Of a stretch of 64,000 bases of DNA, positions 1 through 10,200 are shown piece after piece. This stretch comes from Paroedura picta (Eukaryota > Chordata > Lepidosauria > Squamata > Gekkonidae): positions 80,230,213-80,294,212 of the forward strand of contig NC_135373.1 of NCBI RefSeq assembly GCF_049243985.1, written 5' to 3'. Below the pieces are notes generated by a model. It did not search any database. It was not told where the DNA came from and saw only the letters and a list, made by a program, of their open reading frames with translations. The first letter of the stretch is position 1, and each line of letters starts with the position of its first letter. Both the position numbers and the translations under genes were made by a program.

Positions 1-603
1 TGGTCTTGTTTTTATTGCCTGTATAGAACTTTTCCATCTTTGGCTGCAGAGTACATAGTCAATCTGATTTCTGTGTTGACCGTCTGGTGATGTCCATGTG
101 TAGAGTCGTCTCTTGGGTTGTTGGAAAAGAGTGTTTGCTATGACCATTGTATTCTCTTGACAAAATTCTACCAGCCTGTGCCCTGCTTCATTTTGTACTC
201 CAAGGCCAAACTTGCCTGTTATCCCAGTTATCTTTTGGCTTCCTACTTTAGCATTCCAATCCCCCATGATGATAAGCACATCATTTTTTGGCGTTGCTTC
301 TATAAGGTGTTGTAGGGCTTCATAGAACTGATCAACTTCATCCTCTTCAGCAGCAGTGGTTGGGGCATAGACCTGGATCACTGTGATGTTGAATGGTTTG
401 CCTTGGATTCGAACTGAGATCATTCTGTCATTTTGGGGATTGTATCCCAAGACTGCTTTTCCTACTCTCTTATTGATTATGAAGGCTACTCCATTTCTTC
501 TGCGAGATTCTTGTCCACAGTAGTATACCTGATGGTCATCTGAATTAAATTCACCCATTCCTGTCCATTTTAGTTCACTGATTCCTAAAATGTCGATGTT
601 CAC
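1..603 (-). mobile_element. BovB (RTE) LINE fragment, 5'-truncated, cut by window edge
   Basis: This stretch matches, almost base for base, positions 24912-25364 and 26249-26395 of the full-length BovB further right, so it is a second BovB copy on the minus strand. It covers part of the endonuclease region. Homology stops at about 603 in the middle of the coding region. Because the element reads leftwards, this is a 5' truncation, usual for LINEs; its 3' half lies left of the window. At about 463 it keeps the uninterrupted site into which a DNA transposon inserted in the other copy. Confidence 0.93.
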
Positions 604-1469
604 AACTACATTATGAGATCTTAGTGGCCATTTTAGGAGTTGCTTAAAATTGCTACAAACATTGCAGAGTTTTAACGATTACTATACCTTACTATATAAA
701 ATGGGCTCCACTAACAGAAATGCATTTTTTTTTACTTCCATGGACTTAGAAACGAGTGTCTATCTGTATCCCTGTAATACAATTTGTGCATTAAGAAGGA
801 ACTTTTAGTAAATAATGCAGAACACAATGAGATATAAAGAAGACTGTCTCTAAATTAAATTAACTAAATTTAGGCTTTATGGGCCAATACCAACAGTCTA
901 TCATTAGGAGGATACAAAAAGCCAGTATGGACTTTGAAACATTGCTACACTTCGTTGTCAGGAACATGGCCTGTATTGGTACTGCTGCCTGTGACTTTAA
1001 CAGCTCAGAGATATAAAGGATGCATTTAATCACTGTACCTCTCATCATGTTCTTCCACCCACTGCCCCTGTTTGCCTAAAATAAAAGATGGTATAGGAGA
1101 TATGCAATCCTACCCCAAATACCTGGTTCACACCAAATCTGATGTCTTCCTCATTCTCCATTCAATTGGAGAGGCATCACAAGCAAGCAGTCAAGAGCCT
1201 CTTGTACCCACTAAAGATTTCCTTTGGGCTGTCTTCACATCACCCAAACCATATGAAAGGAAATCATGAGACTTTCCCAGCTCCAAGAATACCCCCCCCC
1301 CAAGGCAACCAGTGGCCCTGGAATTTGTTCCCTAGCATCCCTAATTGTAGGGAACTAGAAGGAGCTACAAGCTGACCCCACTGTGTTCCGTAAATCAGCA
1401 ACAGATTCTCTTTCTTCACCAAATAAGCCAATCACAAATTCTGGAACCAGGCAAGCCAGACATTATCAG
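604..1469. other. No gene or repeat recognised
   Basis: This is AT-rich unique-looking sequence between the BovB fragment and a hAT element. I see no coding signal with splice support. A run of C occurs near 1293-1300. The last eight bases (1462-1469) are the left target duplication of the next element. Confidence 0.5.
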
Positions 1470-2006
1470 TTAGGTTGCCAATCTCCAGGTGGTGTCTGGC
1501 AATCTCTTGGGATTACAATTCATCTCCAGGTGACAGAGATCAGTTCACTTGAATAAAAATGGTTGTGTTGGAATGTGGACCCTATGGGATTATTGTAGGA
1601 AGAGTTTAAATACGCAAGGAGAGGAAAGCACCAAACTGCTTAAATAAAATGGTTTTACAAAGAGAAACAAACTTTGTATAAATAGAGGAGAGAGGGACCT
1701 AACTGTCCATTTTGTTGTCTTCATTCTGTCTGGTCTGGAGGCAAGCTGGGGGAAGTGTGCTCAAAGGAGCACAAAGTCTCCAATTCAGCCAATCAGGATG
1801 CTAGAACTTTGAAAAATATCAAGTTCCTATTCTAACAATGCTTCGTGTAGGGTATTCTTCATATCCTTTTGAATCATGCACACTACAGATTTGGCATATT
1901 TCAAGACTTATACCCCATTGCTGTCCCTTCCCTCCTCAAATCTTGCCCTCCTTTGGCTCCACCCCAAAACCTCCCAATACTTCCCAACCCGGAGCTGGTA
2001 ACCCTA
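1470..2006. mobile_element. Non-autonomous hAT transposon, 537 bp, with 8-bp target duplication
   Basis: The left end reads TTAGGTTGCCAATCTCC and the right end, reverse complemented, reads TAGGGTTACCAGCTCC, giving imperfect terminal inverted repeats. The flanks carry an identical 8-bp word ATTATCAG at 1462-1469 and 2007-2014, the duplication length of hAT elements. There is no transposase frame, so the copy depends on enzyme supplied in trans. A shorter relative lies at 7553-7744. Confidence 0.82.
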
Positions 2007-2014
2007 ATTATCAG

Positions 2015-2907
2015 CTGTTTTAAAATGAGAATTGGCTTTTCCGTGCAGCAGCCTCCATTTTTCATATATACTTATCTTGGAAGGAAGGGTGCTATTCTTC
2101 TCTAAACAAGTTCTTACATTGTGCAGCAGCCGCAGTCTCTAATTTTCAGCTCTACGTTGTGTAGTTTTTGGGTTTAAGGGGAAGATGAAATACAGAGCAT
2201 TTGTAACCATGTGCACAGTTGTGCTCTCTATCTTGCAAGTGCACTGGCTAGATGCCTGCAACAGCAGTTTGAGAAATTGGCCAGAAGGTCACAGTGACCC
2301 ACTGAGAGAATAAGATTTAGGAAAGCTAGGATTCATTTAATTTTTTTCAGGCTATTCCAAATGAAACTAAATCAAAGTGTTCAAGAGGTTTCTGTTCAGA
2401 CATTACATCACAGAATCCACCAGTTAACTAGCAGGCCCTTGTGAAAATAATGAATGCAGCAAAACCAGGCCACTCGTAGACAAAGTAGTGGCCTTTTTGT
2501 CTATTTGGAGAATTCCCCAGGTATGCAGGGGGGAAATAATTTAATTACTATTTGTTAAAGAAAATATCCCCTTAATTGATGATCTGATATATCAAATATT
2601 CTACACAAGGAAGCAACATTGAGAGTAACTGGGTGCCACTTAAAAGAAAAGGGTGGTAAGGAGATACCAGTTTGCTCAACCCCAAAACCTCCACCCCAAA
2701 ACCTCCACCCCAAGGACCCTTGAAAGCGAATCCTAGAGTGAGAGATTCCTAAACTGTCACTCCTGCTTGATTCCTCAGAAGTCTTCACCTGCTTCCAATC
2801 TAAATAGCATAATGCCTACCTTAATCATTTTAAACAAAGAAAGGGGTTGAATTTGTTTTGATGTTTCACAAGGAAAATTATTTTGTAAATATATGCACTA
2901 TATTTAT
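2015..2907. other. No gene or repeat recognised
   Basis: Intergenic sequence. The only structure noted is a 14-bp unit (CCCCAAAACCTCCA) repeated head to tail at about 2680-2710, which resembles the inner part of the hAT element at 1470-2006. Nothing else is supported. Confidence 0.45.
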
Positions 2908-3130
2908 AGAGCCAGATTGGTGTAGTGGTTAAGAGCAGCAGCTTCAAAAATGACAAGCTGGGTTTGATCCCCCACTCCTCCACGTGCAGTCAGCTGGGTG
3001 ACCTTGGGCTCACCACAGCACAGAGAGCTGTTCTGAGCAGTAATATCAGGGTTCTTTCAGCCTCACCTCCCTTACAGCGTGTCTGTTGATATCCCCACAA
3101 TGTATTTTATCTCCTTCTGGGACTCCTTGA
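2908..3130 (+). repeat. tRNA-derived SINE (squamate family), subfamily with altered 3' half
   Basis: The head GGTGTAGTGGTTAAGAGC followed by GGTTTGATCCCCC is a tRNA-like A box and B box, as expected for a polymerase III promoter. The body then reads CTGGGTGACCTTGGGCTC and GTGTCTGTTG. After that, instead of the usual GTGGGGAGAGG, it carries ATATCCCCACAATG followed by TATTTTATCTCC. The SINE at 4074-4372 carries the same change. The copy abuts the 3' end of an L2 LINE. Confidence 0.8.
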
Positions 3131-3763
3131 AAACAGATGTATGTATTTATTTATTATTAAACTTATACCCCACCCCTCCTGACAAGTCAGCTCAGGGCGG
3201 CTTACAAATAAAAGGCAAACAGACTTTACAATAATAAATACAATAAAAATAATAAAATCAACATCCCCCCCCCCAATTAAAACATAACAGGCTGGATATG
3301 GTTCTGGTGAGGACCCTCGCAGCTGTATTAGCTGAAATTTCCGGGTCAAGGAAAAAGGTAGGCCCGCGTAGAGCAAGTTACAGAAGTCTAGCCTGGAGGT
3401 GACCATTGCATGGATCACTGTGGCCAGGTGGTCTGGGGACAGGTAAGGAGCTAGTATCTGGGATTGGTGAAGATGGAAAAATGCCAACTGAGCTACATTC
3501 ATGATCTGAGCGTCCATTTACAGGGAGGCATCAAGAATTGCACCCAAATTCCTGGTGGCTGACACAGGTGTTAATTGCACCCCGTCTAGGCATGCCAAAT
3601 CCTTGCCCTTCCCACTCAACTACAGGACCTCCATCTTGGAAGGGTTGAGTTTCAGGCGACTCTGCCTGAGCCATCCAGCCACTGCTTCCAAACAGCTGGC
3701 AAACGTTTCTGGGATGGTGGTGGTGTGTGTCTGGCCATCTGTCCAGAAGATAGAGCTGAGTGT

Positions 3764-3912
3764 AGTTTGGTGTAGTGGTTAGGAGTGCGGACTTCTAATC
3801 TGGCATGCTGGGTTCAATTCTGCACTCCCCCACATGCAGCCAGCTGTTGTGGGGAGTGGAAAGGGGATTGTAAGCCACTTTGAGCCTCCTTCGGGTAGAG
3901 AAAAGTTCTTGA
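3764..3912 (+). repeat. tRNA-derived SINE, internally deleted
   Basis: The tRNA-like head (GGTGTAGTGGTTAGGAGTG, then GGGTTCAATTC) is intact. The middle is missing: CAGCCAGCTG jumps directly to TTGTGGGGAG, removing roughly 100 bases relative to other copies in the window. The 3' part AAGCCACTTTGAGCCTCC and GGGTAGAGAAAAG remains. It sits inside the L2 reverse transcriptase region. Confidence 0.8.
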
Positions 3913-4073
3913 AATCTTGATACTCATTTTGTTATTTACATTACCATCCTACCTTTTCTCTAAGAAGCTGCTGCTGATAGTGCAAATCAGCTCTCTCTCC
4001 CTGGCCTAAGTCTTTCTTCATAGATACTATCTAATAGTCATGTTAAGACATTTTGATTTAGAGCTGATAATTT

Positions 4074-4372
4074 AGAGCCAGCTTGGTGAAGTGGTTAGGA
4101 GTGCGGGCTTCTAATCTGGTGAACCGGGTTTGATTCCACGCTTCCCCACATGCAACTGGCTGGGTGGCCTTGGGCTCGCCACAGTACTGATGAAGCTGTT
4201 CTGACCAAGCAGTAATATCAGTGCTCTCTCAGCCTCACCTACCTCACAGGGTGTCTGTTGATATCCCCACAATGTATTTTATCTCCTGGGGAAAGGAAAG
4301 GAAGGCAAATGTAGGCCGCCTTGAGACTCCTTCGGGTAGAGAAAAGCGGCATATAAGAACCAACTCTTCTTC
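4074..4372 (+). repeat. tRNA-derived SINE, subfamily with altered 3' half
   Basis: Full-length copy running from AGAGCCAGCTTGGTGAAGTG to CAACTCTTCTTC. It carries the same replacement after GTGTCTGTTG (ATATCCCCACAATG...) as the copy at 2908-3130, then returns to the normal 3' part (CTTGAGACTCCTTCGGG). It is inserted in the L2 element: L2 reverse transcriptase sequence resumes directly at 4373. Confidence 0.85.
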
Positions 4373-4465
4373 ATCAGCGTTCTGATGGAACTCCAGCCCA
4401 AAGCCCCGAACCAGCTGGGCTAGAGGGCGCATATAGATGTTGAAAAGTGTGGAGAGAACCAATGT

Positions 4466-6359
4466 AGCTATTAAGCACCGTGAAATGCAGAATTTTGTCT
4501 AGTGTACCCCCAAATTTCTATTCTGCTAACATAGGCAAGTACTGTATTTTGCTGTTTCTTTCTTTCCTGTAAACAATTGCATATGCCCTCATTTTTGTCC
4601 CTTGAGCACCACAATTTCAAACAGTCCTTTTCTTTTCCCCTTCTGCTTCCCGTCTTCACCTTCTGCCCTTTCCTTCTGGACAGGAAAAGTTGGGTGTTTG
4701 TTTTCTTAAGATGCTGTTATTAAAATAAAAACAACAACACACCTTTTATGGTTTGTACATTTTGATGCAGTGATGCTAGAAAATCACAGGGCACAATTTG
4801 CATATTTGCAGTGAAAATGATGCCTGAGATGCAGAGTACCTTGAACAGCTGCAAAATAATGAAGATAGCTGCTGTTGTAATATCCTACATTACAACAAAT
4901 TGCTTGACTGATGTCTCACACAGCCAACAAAAACGGATGGTATACTAGGAGCTATAGTTTTTCAAAAAATAATAAGCATAATAAAACTTTTCAGAGGTTT
5001 TGTAAAAAAATCTTTGATTCTGAATTTAGTAGGTTAAATAAACACTGTGACAGTTCCAACAATGTAATCCTAAATACACTTACTCAAAAGCATGTCAACA
5101 GAATTCAGCAGGGCTTAAAATATTAATGCTAACCTAAAGAAATTTACAATGCAGTCCTAAAGCCAGTTTCCTAAGAGTAAGCCCCACAGAATAGACCTTA
5201 GTAGGATTCTAAATAGACCTCCCCACCATCCTCTGCCACCCAACTTCTTTGAAGCCAGCAACCATTCCCATCCAGCCTTCTACTACATTTTCTTCACACC
5301 CATGTCACCACTACCACATACTCATTTGCCACCATACCACCACAACCCCCTACTCAAAACGGCCATCATCCCCAAGCCTTTGTATGTAGGACAACCCTCC
5401 ACTCCTCTTCCCACCACCAAGCTCTAGTGCCCATTGTATTCCTGGATCCAACAGGCTTTACCCCTAGTTAATACATAATGTACATGCATGATCTGCTTCT
5501 GCAGATCTGCCGAAAACAGATACTTCTACCAAAACCAATTTTTTATACATGTACATATACGCGTACATTGCGGCTGCAACATTTAGAAACACTTGTAGCA
5601 TGGACTACATTGCTCAGTTTAGATTTAACACCAATCCATACTTTGGTGAAATAAAAAATATGCATTGAAAGCATTTCAGGCTCACTGAAGGATTCCATAT
5701 CTTCTCTCTTTGCTCCCTCTTATATATCAAGAACTAATTAATTATTTTACTTTACTTGCCACACAGAAGTGCTTCCTTATAGCTGACACCGTTTTTATGT
5801 ATGGCTTGTACCTTCAAGCTTAGAATTCCTGCTTCAACTAAAAGCATGTCCAGTACATAAGAACAGGGAGAATGCATTGTTACCATTTATTTATGACTCC
5901 GTCAATGGAACTCAACAAGCGATTATAGCAATCTAACACAGAACGTACTAGTACGCAAAAATTAATACCACAGTAAATTCTTTAGTCTTCAGGGGGGCAG
6001 CAAAAATATTTGTTGCTCTACTAGACTAAGAAATTAACTTACATATGTGAACACATGGAACATACATGAATCGATATGACCAGAACAAAATATGAGGGCG
6101 ACATCAAGATAGATCTTTGTCTGGGGGCTCATGTTGGTTTTCAGCATTCTTGATCCCTGGAACTGTTTGTCAAGAGTTATGTCTGAGGGGAGGAATGGCA
6201 CCGTGGTGACATACACAATATTTACACCATTTTTTGTTTATATGTAAAAAAAAAATTAAACAGTATGCTATGCATAATGATAATACGTTCAAGAATTCAT
6301 GGTTTTCATAAAGCTAATATCCAAGCATGCTGGTAGCCCTATCTATTGTGACTCTGTGT
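4466..6359. other. No gene recognised; old repeat traces only
   Basis: AT-rich intergenic sequence with a C/A-rich patch at about 5215-5400. A decayed palindromic repeat lies at about 5058-5215. No coding exon or conserved RNA is recognised. Confidence 0.45.
5058..5215. repeat. Decayed palindromic interspersed repeat (AATCCTA family)
   Basis: It begins near AATGTAATCCTAAATACACT and ends with TAGTAGGATTCTAAATAG, so the two ends are roughly inverted copies, with GAGTAAGCCCCAC near the right end. Similar degenerate pieces recur at about 12855-12930, 18335-18425, 18685-18770, 32545-32660 and 33425-33520. The shape suggests an ancient non-autonomous DNA transposon; the family is not identified. 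Confidence 0.4.
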
Positions 6360-6590
6360 GTCTTCAAATAATACACTTGGACACATGACCTTAGATTGAA
6401 TCAGACCATTAGTTCATCAAACTCAGTATTGTCCACACAGACTGGCAGTGGCTCTCCATGGTAAATGTCTCTTATGTCATCTACTATCGCATCCTTTAAA
6501 CTGGACATGGCCAAGACAGAACCTGGGGCTATGTGCATGTCAACTAGAGATGCTCGAGGAGTCAGTGCTGGCCCCTCTCCACTTTCTTTT
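6360..6590 (-). repeat. Partial tRNA-type SINE (second family), minus strand
   Basis: The words GAATCAGACCATTAG, CTCAGTATTGTC and GACTGGCAGTGGCTCTCC are the 3' body of a squamate SINE whose tRNA-like head is seen, better preserved, at 20355-20525. The head here is decayed. A short fragment of the same body lies at 36060-36100. Confidence 0.6.
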
Positions 6591-7067
6591 GCTTACTACA
6601 GAATTTGTCTTCTTTCTCCAACTTTTATTTTCCTACATTGCAGGTGGCAAAATGTGCTGTGGAAACATCAACTCTTCTTTCTAAGAAGCATACGTCCAAG
6701 AGCCCTGCCTCCCCAAACGCCTGGTTCAAGGTGAACGCCAGACGATACGCAGTACCACCCCAGATCTGCATCGCCTCCGCCAGAGTACAAGGCGAGCCAA
6801 ACCAGGGGCGGGGGCGATGCCCTCGAGCACTCGCCTGTCTCGGCCTGCAGAAGTCAAAAGAGGGCCACGCGCCCCTCTCACTCGCATCCTCATGGCGCGG
6901 GCGACCCCGTTCCCCGTTGGTTCTAGCGGAGTAGCGCCCACAAAGCTCCCCCGCCGCGAGCGCAGCAGCCGAGACGGCGGAGACAAGAGCGGTCCGTCGC
7001 CTCCCTTGGGCGGTCGGGCAGGGCACCGCCTCCCAGCGTCACTGCGCAGGCCCAGTTGCTCCCGACC

Positions 7068-7078
7068 AAGATGGCGGC
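7068..7078 (+). promoter_or_regulatory. YY1-type element at the RXYLT1 transcription start region
   Basis: AAGATGGCGGC matches the classic YY1 site that overlaps transcription starts of many TATA-less vertebrate genes. It lies just upstream of the RXYLT1 start codon (7098), so the start of transcription is probably close to this point. The assignment rests on motif and position only. Confidence 0.6.
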
Positions 7079-7094
7079 GCCCAGCGGGCCCTGA
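7071..7094 (+). other. Seven-codon upstream ORF before RXYLT1
   Basis: The ATG inside the YY1 element opens a frame of seven codons ending in TGA at 7092-7094, four bases before the RXYLT1 ATG. If transcripts start upstream of 7071 it could damp translation; if they start within the YY1 element it may be excluded. Its function is not known. Confidence 0.4.
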
Positions 7095-7097
7095 AGG

Positions 7098-7239
7098 ATG
7101 CGGCTGACTCGGAAGCGGCTCTGCTCCGCGTTGCTCGGTGCCTATTTACTCTTTTCCCTCTACGCCGCTTACTGCGTCTTTCTGAAACCGCGCCGCTCTG
7201 CTGCTTCGCGGCCAAGCCAGAGGGAGAAACACGGGCGAG
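7098..7239 (+). CDS. RXYLT1: RXYLT1 coding exon 1
   Basis: Encodes residues 1-47 plus one base: a short basic cytoplasmic tail, the signal anchor and the start of the stem. The donor reads GAG|GTAACA. An ATG-to-donor length of 142 leaves phase 1. Confidence 0.95.
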
Positions 7240-10200
7240 GTAACACAGCCATGATTCAAAGCATCTTGTTGATAATTCCTCCCCCCCCCCCACACACACA
7301 CACAACACGCATGTTCTTTTCCTCTGCCATTGTAGAAAGAGAGGTGTTTATCCCCGGCTATGCTGTTCTACGGGCGCTGCATTCTGACTCCTCTCCTGTT
7401 CCCTGTGGGCATGGGGGAGCGGCGGTGTTAAAACAAAAGTTAGGATTACCCATTGGGAATAATAGGACTTGCTACACATAACAAGCGTTGGAAATGCCCG
7501 CAGGGTTTAGGGTTGCCACTTCCCCCCTGGGTGCCGGTGGGGTGTGAGGGTGTAGGGTTGCTAGATCCAGTCTGAGAGACTCCTGGAGATTTGGGAGTGT
7601 AACCTGGGGAGGACAGAGACCCCAGTGAGGTGTAATGCCATAGTGTCCAATCTCCACAGCATCCATTTTTACCAGGGAAACCATCTGGAGATGGTCTGTA
7701 ATTCCATGGGATCCCCAGGGCCCACATGGAGGCTGGCATCCCTAGTTCTCTTGAAGTTTGCTGTAGCACACAAAAGTTGCAATGAAAATGCAGAATGAAT
7801 GTAGAATGACAGTCCTTGGACCAGAATGAATCCCCACAGTGGAATAACAATCTCTGGGAGTAAAAGTGTTCTGCAACTTGAATGGCTGCCTCCAGCACAG
7901 AATGACATTCTCAGGGATTAGCACAAGTTTCCTGGGACTGGAATGACAGCCCCCTGAGTGGAATGAGAGCTCCTGGAACTGGCATCAGTGCTCTGAGACT
8001 AAGGTGATGGCCTCTGGGGGTAACATTAAGTGTTCTGAGACTGGAACAACAGTCCCTGGAAACAGTTAAACTGCTCTGGATCTGGAAATGGCAGCACCCA
8101 GAGTAGAATGATGGTCCTTGGAGTAGCATAATTTATGTGTTTAGTTCATTAAAATCCCACCTTTCTTCCCAATGGCACTGCCAAGCAGCTTACATCATTC
8201 TCATTTTATTCTTGCAACTCTGTGAGGCTGAAAATGACTAGCCAAAGGCCACCCAGTAAGCTTCCATGGCACAATTTTGGGATTCAAATCTGAGTCTCCT
8301 AGATATTCCTCTGGCATTCTTAACCGTTATACCACACTGGCTGGGACTGGAGTGTGCTGGGACTGGAGTGGCAGCCCTTGGGACTGGAATCAGTGATCTG
8401 GGACTGGAAGAACAGCCCCCAGACTGGAAATTGCTAATTTAGTCTCAGTTCAGTCCCTACATTCTAGGGTACCATGAGTACTAATGATACCATGTTCTTA
8501 ATCAAATGTCAAGGAACTGACTGTATACAGTCTGTATATGTGCAGTCTGTATATGTGCAGATGTCCTCTAGTTATACCCAGGCTGAAGTCCAAAGTTCTC
8601 TCCAGTGCTATCAAAGCCACTGATTACTAAGAGAAGCGTAACCCACACACACATACCGGTTTTGTTTTTCCAAGCCTCTGTATGAAAGCTTGGGGAAAGC
8701 TCAGCTTTGCTGGCTGCACCCTGATTGGATCGGATTCGAGTCTGGACAATCTCGGCGGGCCGGACATGCTCCACCCACTGGGACATTTCACAAATATATA
8801 TATAGGAACCATAGATAAGGATGATCAGGTATACACTGGATCTGTAATCTGGAAAGAAAACCATGCAAAAAAAATCTATATATTTTATACTCAGACCATT
8901 TTATTTTGGAAGTGGAAGAATGGAACCCTTGGGAAGTTGATGAGAAAAATAGTTTGCTACAGATCTCTGCAAATAGTCTGCAGCTTTTAAAAGAGAAGAA
9001 TCTGCAACAGGAACAAACAGACCTCAAAGTGCAAATCTGGGGAAAAGCTGCTATTGGTATGTATATGTAATTAAAATGAGTGCTGTTTCTTAAGTATTTT
9101 TGCCTAGGATTTCAGCTAAAATATGTTTAGTACAAAGGCCCTATTAAGGTTAATAGACTGTACTTCCTAATAAGTATGTTCAGGATTTAAGTGCACTTGT
9201 CCAGAAGGAAATCCTGTTAACATTAGGATATGGGTGTTAATAATCACTTCTCTTGTGTAATCAGGCATAGCATTTGTTCTGCTTGTTCAAAATTTAATTA
9301 TATGGGATACTATATATAGTGTGTGTATATCTATATATATCTATATATGTATCTAGCATTCCCATATAATTAAATGTTGAACTAGTTAAATTTAATTTTG
9401 AATGTGTGTGTGTGGGTGTGAATGAATGCGGCTGTATCTGTTATTATAGAGCTAACATGAGTCAAAGCAACAATATAAAAATAAAAAGCATTTTAGTTGC
9501 TTTTGAAATTGTTGTATTTATCTGCTAGTGCTATTATCTGGTCTTGTTATAAACTGATTGGTTTTCTTTAGAGGTTTTCTGCCTTCCTTGGTGTCATTTC
9601 AAGTTGTGTATGTTTGCTTTCACAAGCATGCATTTCAAACTCTTCAGGGGGAAAATGCCAGTTGGGGAGTTTATTTGGAGCAGAGAAGAGGTTGAATGCC
9701 CCTCCTTAGGCTTTTCCTTTCCCAGCTTCCCCAACTGGAACTAACTTTTCCTGTTCTAAAAGGGCTGTTGAGCTACATTACAATAGAGAAATAACTTTAT
9801 TGATATCATGTATGAACATCTCAAAGATTTTTTTTGTATGATTTCCTTTAATCTCTAGCATGGCATCTAAACATTGAAAGCACATGCTATAGAGACCGTT
9901 TACGCACTAGGAACTTCACTGTCCCAGCTCCCATGCAGGAGCACAAATTGGGGGCAATTGAGGTGCACAAGTCCAAATGCTCCCCCATGTGGGTGCGTGA
10001 AGAAGTGGGGCAACCTGCCACGACTAAAACACTAGCCTGCAGCCCGGCATGAAACCTCCAGTGCATAAACGGTCTGAGAGTTGCTTCCTAGAGGAAAGTA
10101 ATATTTATCCTTCTGATAAGAATGGTAGGAAACACCTTCCCATGTAATCTCTAATTACTAACTCTCCTACACTGTCTTTAGAACAAAGTTTGAGTCCAGT

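Larger units (their letters stand above)
3131..4465 (-). mobile_element. L2/CR1-group LINE 3' part, reverse transcriptase remnant, split by SINEs
   Basis: Minus-strand translations show L2-type reverse transcriptase pieces in order: LFNIYMRPLAQLVRGFG at 4375-4465, LYLL at about 3755, and HAMVTSRLDFCNLLYAGLPF near 3340-3430. The 3' end at about 3150-3200 has the usual L2 tail encoding a GCCGCCCTGAGCTGAC word on the minus strand. A block at 3764-4372 holding two SINEs and about 160 bases between them interrupts the reverse transcriptase. The copy is decayed, with several frame breaks, and is older than the SINEs in it. Confidence 0.82.
6690..7240 (+). promoter_or_regulatory. CpG-island promoter of RXYLT1
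   Basis: GC content and CpG density rise sharply from about 6700 and fall after 7240, in otherwise AT-rich DNA. There is no TATA box at a useful distance. A YY1-type element lies 20 bases before the start codon and a TGCGCAGG word at about 7043. This is the usual picture of a broadly expressed gene with dispersed or YY1-positioned starts. Several long open frames across it on both strands are by-products of the GC richness. Confidence 0.8.

Noticed and set aside
7039-7308. Minus-strand frame of 89 codons opposite RXYLT1 exon 1 as a divergent gene
   Set aside because: It overlaps the antisense of coding exon 1 and the CpG island; no domain or splice support.
8520-8565. Short duplicated word GTCTGTATATGTGCA as a regulatory array
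   Set aside because: Only two copies in intron sequence; a simple tandem duplication explains it.
8682-8990. 102-codon plus-strand frame over RXYLT1 exon 2
   Set aside because: It runs in a different frame from the exon and shows no similarity to anything known; the true exon frame gives EEWNPWE and [11 protein letters not shown].
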